Assembly: GCA_946803715.1 (NCBI GenBank)
Contig: CAMPET010000230.1
Span: 8,172-31,206 of the forward strand
Direction of reading: 5' to 3'
Length of the DNA stretch: 23,035 bases
Origin: Beroe ovata
Taxonomy: Eukaryota > Ctenophora > Nuda > Beroida > Beroidae
Notes under the pieces: model-generated
The model's input: only the letters and a program-made list of their open reading frames with translations
Told to the model about the DNA's origin: nothing
The model's database searches: none
Translations under genes and position numbers: made by a program
Shown here: positions 18,633-23,035 of the stretch, piece by piece
Layout: each line of letters begins with the position of its first letter
How positions within the stretch are numbered: the first letter of the stretch is position 1

Positions 18633-21135
18633 GATTGCTGCTGTATCTGGTGAGTTTCTCTTTGAGAGTAGGACAGTTGGAGGATTGAGCTGTATGATTA
18701 CCTCCGCAGTTACAACATTTATGTTCTAAGGGGTTAGACTTGTGTGGGCATTCACTATCTGTATGATCATGTGAAGCACAGAAGCCGCAAATGCGATTAC
18801 CCCTGCACCACTTGACTGGATGATCGAACTTTTTACACCCATGGCATTGCATCAGCCTTTTCTCAAACTTGAATTCATAGACGTTCAACCATTGATGATC
18901 ATGTGGAAACCCTTCTTTTAAGGCTCTTTGCAAGTCATCACGAGAGGCAAAAGTAACCTTACACGAGTTGGTAGGGTTTCGAGATCGGTAGATCCTTCTG
19001 ACATATGCATTTTTAAAGTCTGCAGCTAGCATACTCGAGGCCAATTCTTCTTCTGAGACCTCTTCAGGAACATGGTGCACAATGCCAATATTCTTCATCA
19101 AATGCTGGTCTCTCATCCTGTACACCTTTGTTCCAATTTTGGCATCTTTGTCTTTAAAGAATTCTGGTTTCCATTGGCCAATAACTTTCTGGACGTCATC
19201 CTCACAATTCAGCTGAAGGATTATGTTACCATACCTCGTCTTCTTGCAGTACACAATCTTCATACGATTAAATAGCCGATTGAACTCAGACTTTAGATTT
19301 GTGTCTGATTTAACAACCTTTTTGCAAGTTACTTGTTTTATAATGACTGAAAGGGAAGGATCAACTAGATTCTCACTCTGCCTAGTAGCAGTCTTGCTTG
19401 GAGTGGACTTGGGGATCACCTGAGATTGCACAGCCACTTGGTCCTTGGGAGGTATTGTCTTTGTCAGAGACTCAGAGAATGAAGCGTTGGATATGTCAGA
19501 CACATTGAGTATGTTTTGGGGCGATTCCAAGGTTTTGCTTTGAACACAAACATCTTTGACATTGAGTGCCTTGGAGATCACTTCAATAATATCTTCTTTA
19601 ATGGCTGCCCTCAGCTCTCTTGTGACTGTTTCCTTTAGATCATTAAGTGAAGTAATTTCTTCTACCTGTGAGCTGGATCCATCATAATCAGGTAAAGAAA
19701 AACAGCTCAGATTGCCAGATGGATGTGGCCCATCTTTGCAAGGTGACCTTAGTGGTACAGTTCTTTCGATACTGTTTTCATTATAGTTGGATAAGGATGT
19801 CTCAAGGACCTGCCTGGATCTTATATGGTTAGTGTGATCTTGTGCGAGCTTAGATATATTTTGCAGCAATGTTTCAAATGATAGAGAAGAACAGTCATTA
19901 CAAAACCATTTCATGTTGGGCAATTTCACAATCTTGTCATAAGTGGAGGAGCATATGGGCCTGTAGGCTTCTGAGTCCGTTTTACCCATGTAGCAACCTT
20001 GATGAACTGTTAACTGGCACACAAAACAGGTTAATACTGGCTTATCAGAGTCAATAGCTAGCTTACAGTTAATGCATTTCTCATTGACCACAAGTGGGTT
20101 GCACCTTTTGACAACTGATAGGTTAAAGGGATAACCAACCTCCAGGTGTAAGCCTTCTTCATCAGCAGAGCTCTCATTGTGGAATTCAGGATCATCTCCT
20201 ATACTACTGATTTGACTGGCTGATGGAGACTTATCAAGTGAGCGAGAGGAGCTTTCACTGTGAATACTGTTTTCAGTATGAGGTGTGTTCATTTGCTGCT
20301 TAGGAGCTCTCTGAGGGCTTGAAGGGGTTGTAATATCAGATATCTGCTGAGGGGAGATGTTGTTAGTAAGGAGACAATCACTGGAAAGTATTCTATACTC
20401 ATAGTCCACAGCACGCTCTGAGCTCACACCTATACAAACAAAGGGTTCCTCAGGTGTAAAGCCAAATGTAACTAATTTATCTGGAACTCCATGGGTGTTT
20501 TTAAATTTGCTTTGTTGAGAAAGTCTATATTTGAGGTCCCGCTCACAATCGTTGTTAGCAAATTTTATCTCATAATAGGACAAAATGCTTTTCATTTGAG
20601 GAAGTACAAGTTCTTCCCATTCCAACTGGACATTTCCATAACAAGTAGGGTCCTCAAACAGAGGTACTTGTGACAGCAGTTTGATCCTATCTGTTGAGGA
20701 TAAGTAAGCCGCATTGGAGCAGTATGATTTAGGTAAATCAACTTTATAAGTCAAGTCTTCAAATGAGAGTAGAGTGCATAACATTTGACCATTTTTGTTG
20801 AAGCAGCATAAAGTTTTGAGACAGAGATTTGCATCACTTGATTGAAGAGTTTTTGCTTTATCTATAATACCTTGAATCAATTGTGGGCGTGGTAGCTTGG
20901 GCAGGTTTTCAGTGTTCATTGATAAATACTGTCCAACTTTCAGTAACATAGTATGATTGAGGCGTTCTAACATTCCCACAAACACAATTGTAGGAGTCTT
21001 TTCCATGTGCTGTCCTTCATTACCTTTCGAGTCATCTTTGGCATTCTGTGCATGGCAGTTGCTACATACACTTTGGATGTCATGTGCAGGATCAGCCGAT
21101 TCTCTGTCACTGTCATTTTCCTGCAACAGTATCAT
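18625..21135 (-). CDS. LINE ORF1: gag-like protein with PHD finger, RRM-like folds and three zinc knuckles
   Basis: 836 codons. Residues about 350-410 form a Cys/His cluster in the PHD order C-X2-C, C-X2-C-X4-H-X2-C and finally WFCNDC. Residues about 630-750 look like two RRM-type folds. Three C-terminal knuckles follow: CHGCKKFDHPVKWC and CGFCASHDHTDSEC (both C-X2-C-X4-H-X4-C), then CNCGGNHTAQSSNC-like (C-X2-C-X3-H-X6-C). This knuckle triplet is typical of Jockey/I-group ORF1 proteins, which package element RNA. PHD fingers occur in some CR1-group ORF1 proteins. The middle is Ser-rich and probably disordered. Start ATG 21135-21133; the last codons overlap ORF2 by eight bases. Confidence 0.88.
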   Translation of the reverse strand: MILLQENDSDRESADPAHDIQSVCSNCHAQNAKDDSKGNEGQHMEKTPTIVFVGMLERLNHTMLLKVGQYLSMNTENLPKLPRPQLIQGIIDKAKTLQSSDANLCLKTLCCFNKNGQMLCTLLSFEDLTYKVDLPKSYCSNAAYLSSTDRIKLLSQVPLFEDPTCYGNVQLEWEELVLPQMKSILSYYEIKFANNDCERDLKYRLSQQSKFKNTHGVPDKLVTFGFTPEEPFVCIGVSSERAVDYEYRILSSDCLLTNNISPQQISDITTPSSPQRAPKQQMNTPHTENSIHSESSSRSLDKSPSASQISSIGDDPEFHNESSADEEGLHLEVGYPFNLSVVKRCNPLVVNEKCINCKLAIDSDKPVLTCFVCQLTVHQGCYMGKTDSEAYRPICSSTYDKIVKLPNMKWFCNDCSSLSFETLLQNISKLAQDHTNHIRSRQVLETSLSNYNENSIERTVPLRSPCKDGPHPSGNLSCFSLPDYDGSSSQVEEITSLNDLKETVTRELRAAIKEDIIEVISKALNVKDVCVQSKTLESPQNILNVSDISNASFSESLTKTIPPKDQVAVQSQVIPKSTPSKTATRQSENLVDPSLSVIIKQVTCKKVVKSDTNLKSEFNRLFNRMKIVYCKKTRYGNIILQLNCEDDVQKVIGQWKPEFFKDKDAKIGTKVYRMRDQHLMKNIGIVHHVPEEVSEEELASSMLAADFKNAYVRRIYRSRNPTNSCKVTFASRDDLQRALKEGFPHDHQWLNVYEFKFEKRLMQCHGCKKFDHPVKWCRGNRICGFCASHDHTDSECPHKSNPLEHKCCNCGGNHTAQSSNCPTLKEKLTRYSSNHE

Positions 21136-21342
21136 CCTATTTGAAGAACCCCAGGAGAAGAATTTTGACTAGGGCAATCAAACAGGATAAGCAAAGTGCT
21201 TTCGCTGTTGAGTTCAAGCTCTACGAGCAGAACTTTACACAATCGAACTGAGGAATTTGGGCTGGGGGTCCTCAAATTTGATTGTAACAAGTAGTGTTGA
21301 TAAGTTTAAAATGATCCTGCAGCTGCTGTAAATGAATCAGTG

Positions 21343-21530
21343 AACTGAAAAGAACCTGTCATACAACGTCTGAATCTTAGTTAAATAAGAATTTTTAAAA
21401 ATTTTGAACGATTCAAACAATTTTGCAGCTCCTACATCAACTGGCACCTTGTTCCACAGTTTTCATCCTTTAACTGAAAAGAACCTGTCATACAACGTCT
21501 GAATCTTAGTTAAATAAGAATTTTTAAAAA
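21343..21530 (-). repeat. 59-base perfect direct repeat upstream of LINE ORF1
   Basis: 21343-21401 and 21472-21530 are identical over 59 bases, both beginning AACTGAAAAGAACCTGTCAT. The offset is 129 bases. The position upstream of ORF1 suggests tandem 5' UTR/promoter monomers of the LINE, the outer one incomplete. Confidence 0.7.
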
Positions 21531-21660
21531 ATCAGGGCGCGGCGATGAATTTAGTATGAGTGGGCAGCAAGTGTATATAACACCTTGGCGACGTTTTTGG
21601 ACATGGACATTCGGCAATAACTGCTTTTATGCTGTCTGGCGATGCCTGTCGATCGATGAA

Positions 21661-21832
21661 AGACCCTGTTGAGAATTTCGTTCTGCGCGCGCGCAGCGCA
21701 AACAATTATTCTGACACAAACTCATTTGTTGCCTGGCGATGCTAGGCCCAGCTGACGCGAGCCGCGAAGCTGGTGGACTGTCTGAGAATAATTTGCGGCG
21801 CGCGCGCAATGANGCAGAAAATTGAAAGCACC
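21661..21832. repeat. Foldback MITE-like element with CG-rich inverted arms
   Basis: Arm 1 (about 21671-21715: GAGAATTTCGTTCTGCGCGC..., then CGCAAAC, ATTATTCTGA) pairs with arm 2 (about 21782-21828: CTGAGAATAATTTGCGGCGC...). The core includes CCTGGCGATGCTAGGCCCAGC (21731-21751), whose reverse complement occurs at 14665-14693. One N at 21813. No coding capacity. Confidence 0.6.
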
Positions 21833-22001
21833 ATCATAAAGTACAAACTGTCATGATTCTGATGCAATAAAGTTGGCCCAGCTAATGTCAATATATATCC
21901 CACAATGAAGGCTTAAGTACACCACACTTTCTCGATATTCCGTACATTTGGTGCTGCGCGTTCCCCCAAGTTAAAATATCGCGAAATCAGCGCATAGTGA
22001 G

Positions 22002-22160
22002 CCGCTGACGCAAGCCGCTTCGCGGCTTGCATCAGCGGTCTAGCATCGCCAGGCAACGAGCGGCCAGTTGTCGATCGATAATAGACCCTGTCGAGAATTT
22101 CGCTTTGTGCGCGCGCGGCGCAAACGTAAACTTATATAATCTGAGAGTGAGACAGATATT
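22002..22160. repeat. Second foldback-family copy with a 17-bp hairpin
   Basis: Begins with a hairpin of 17-base arms (22002-22018 and 22022-22038, one mismatch, loop TTC). It continues through GTCTAGCATCGCCAGGCAAC and CCCTGTCGAGAAT (22086-22098) into a CG-rich arm. The same order in reverse is seen at 15042-15135. Confidence 0.6.
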
Positions 22161-22910
22161 GCTTTGAATTATGTTTTGATTTAATGTTAATTCGATTTAA
22201 TGTTAATTCGCATTAACTACAAGTACAATTTTATGAAGATACTACTACCAGGATTGAGATAGGAAAATAATCAAGATCACAATTTATTATAGTTATAAAA
22301 TCATTATCAATATCATTTTACCTGAAACAAAATGCAAAAGTATAAGCGTCGCAATTATCACATTAATCATCACATCCATAAATTAAAAGTTTATCCATCG
22401 ATAACGATCTTATTATTAAAAGGTCTGTACCTCAAAAGTCTATAAGTGTACTTCAAATTACCTCAAGTTTTGTGGCAACATTCCGAATTCTTCAATTTCG
22501 AATCATGGACCCCGACCAGTTTCATACTTATAGGACTTTAAAATGGATCAAAATCCAGATAATAATGCAGTTCTCAAATCGCGTTATTGAATAATAACGT
22601 AGTAACTTCATACTATGCAAGTAGAATCTTCTATCCAATCTACTATAATACGCAACATGGACAAATAAGCTGATACTACTTGGACCCCCCGGGTCATTCA
22701 AATATTATTAAAATGGTTAAATCAATTTTTACTTGGAATACAAAGCTATGTTGTAAAAATCACAATAGCTTTAGTTTAACTTTCAAAAACTGAAAAGTTG
22801 GCGCAGCTTTGACGTTTAATTGGATATATTCGATGATATGATCAGTCGGCAAAAATGAACAAATGAGTCAATTACTCATGATGGCCGATCGGCTAGATAA
22901 GGTTCCCTGT
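22161..22910. other. AT-rich non-coding DNA
   Basis: No gene supported on either strand. A 16-base perfect tandem duplication GATTTAATGTTAATTC lies at 22178-22209. Nothing else recognised. Confidence 0.5.
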
Positions 22911-23035
22911 CTGTTTGAGTGTTTGTGTATGTATGTCTGTGATTGTGTGTACTGTGTATATGACTGTGATTGTGTTTGTGGTTGTGTGTTTGTGTGTGTG
23001 TGTGTGTTTGTGTGTGTATATGTGTGTGTGTGTGT
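22911..23035. repeat. TG-rich microsatellite at the right edge
   Basis: Imperfect (TG)n with interspersed TTTG, TATG and TGATTG units, becoming nearly pure TG toward the end of the window. Confidence 0.9.

Larger units (their letters stand above)
15501..21530 (-). mobile_element. Two-ORF non-LTR retrotransposon (LINE, Jockey/CR1-type)
   Basis: Both ORFs are open over about 5.6 kb with only one ambiguous base, so the copy is young or was recently active. ORF1 is gag-like with zinc knuckles; ORF2 has an apurinic-type endonuclease and a reverse transcriptase but no RNase H, which fits the Jockey/CR1 side of the LINE tree. The 5' boundary is set at the far end of a duplicated segment (21343-21530) that may be its 5' UTR. 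No poly(A) tail, clear 3' end or target-site duplication was found, so both ends are provisional. Confidence 0.85.

Noticed and set aside
1-23035. Search for CRISPR arrays, bacterial operons or phage genes
   Set aside because: None present; spliced animal-type genes show the window is eukaryotic.

Overview
The window looks like nuclear DNA of an invertebrate animal. The genes are split by many short introns (about 70-450 bases, one near 980) with GT/AG ends, and two of them encode Tudor-domain proteins of the germline/piRNA type, which points to a metazoan. Compact intron-rich genes plus a gag-like LINE would suit an early-branching animal such as a sponge or cnidarian, but the species cannot be fixed from the sequence. 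Every protein-coding gene I could support lies on the minus strand. Three isolated N characters (8966, 15616, 21813) look like single ambiguous bases, because the one at 15616 sits inside an otherwise open reading frame.

Layout, left to right. A CA repeat starts the window. Next come the first two coding exons of DNA polymerase kappa (92-421, gene continues off the left edge). A Tudor/CCCH-zinc-finger gene follows (872 to about 4308-4402), then a second Tudor gene of 13 exons (4533-8410, reconstructed as 766 aa). From 8411 to 9493 there is no protein gene, but there is a GC-hairpin repeat fused to the first 38 nt of U2 snRNA, with a TATA-like box at the right distance upstream. A 12-exon acid sphingomyelinase gene (9494-13607, reconstructed as 592 aa) comes next, followed by NDUFS4 of mitochondrial complex I (13957-14448).

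From 14.5 kb to the right edge the window is mobile DNA. A two-ORF non-LTR retrotransposon (LINE) with open reading frames occupies 15501-21135. It is surrounded by copies of a short foldback repeat family ending in CCCTGTCKAGAAT and carrying CG-rich arms. The right edge is AT-rich sequence and a TG microsatellite.

Reconstruction method: exons were joined by hand. For polymerase kappa, the 13-exon Tudor gene and the sphingomyelinase, every junction keeps reading phase and uses GT/AG. The 5' end and one internal junction of the Tudor/CCCH gene remain uncertain. The two Tudor genes are neighbours in the same orientation and may act in the same small-RNA/transposon-silencing setting. This is inferred from domain type and position only.
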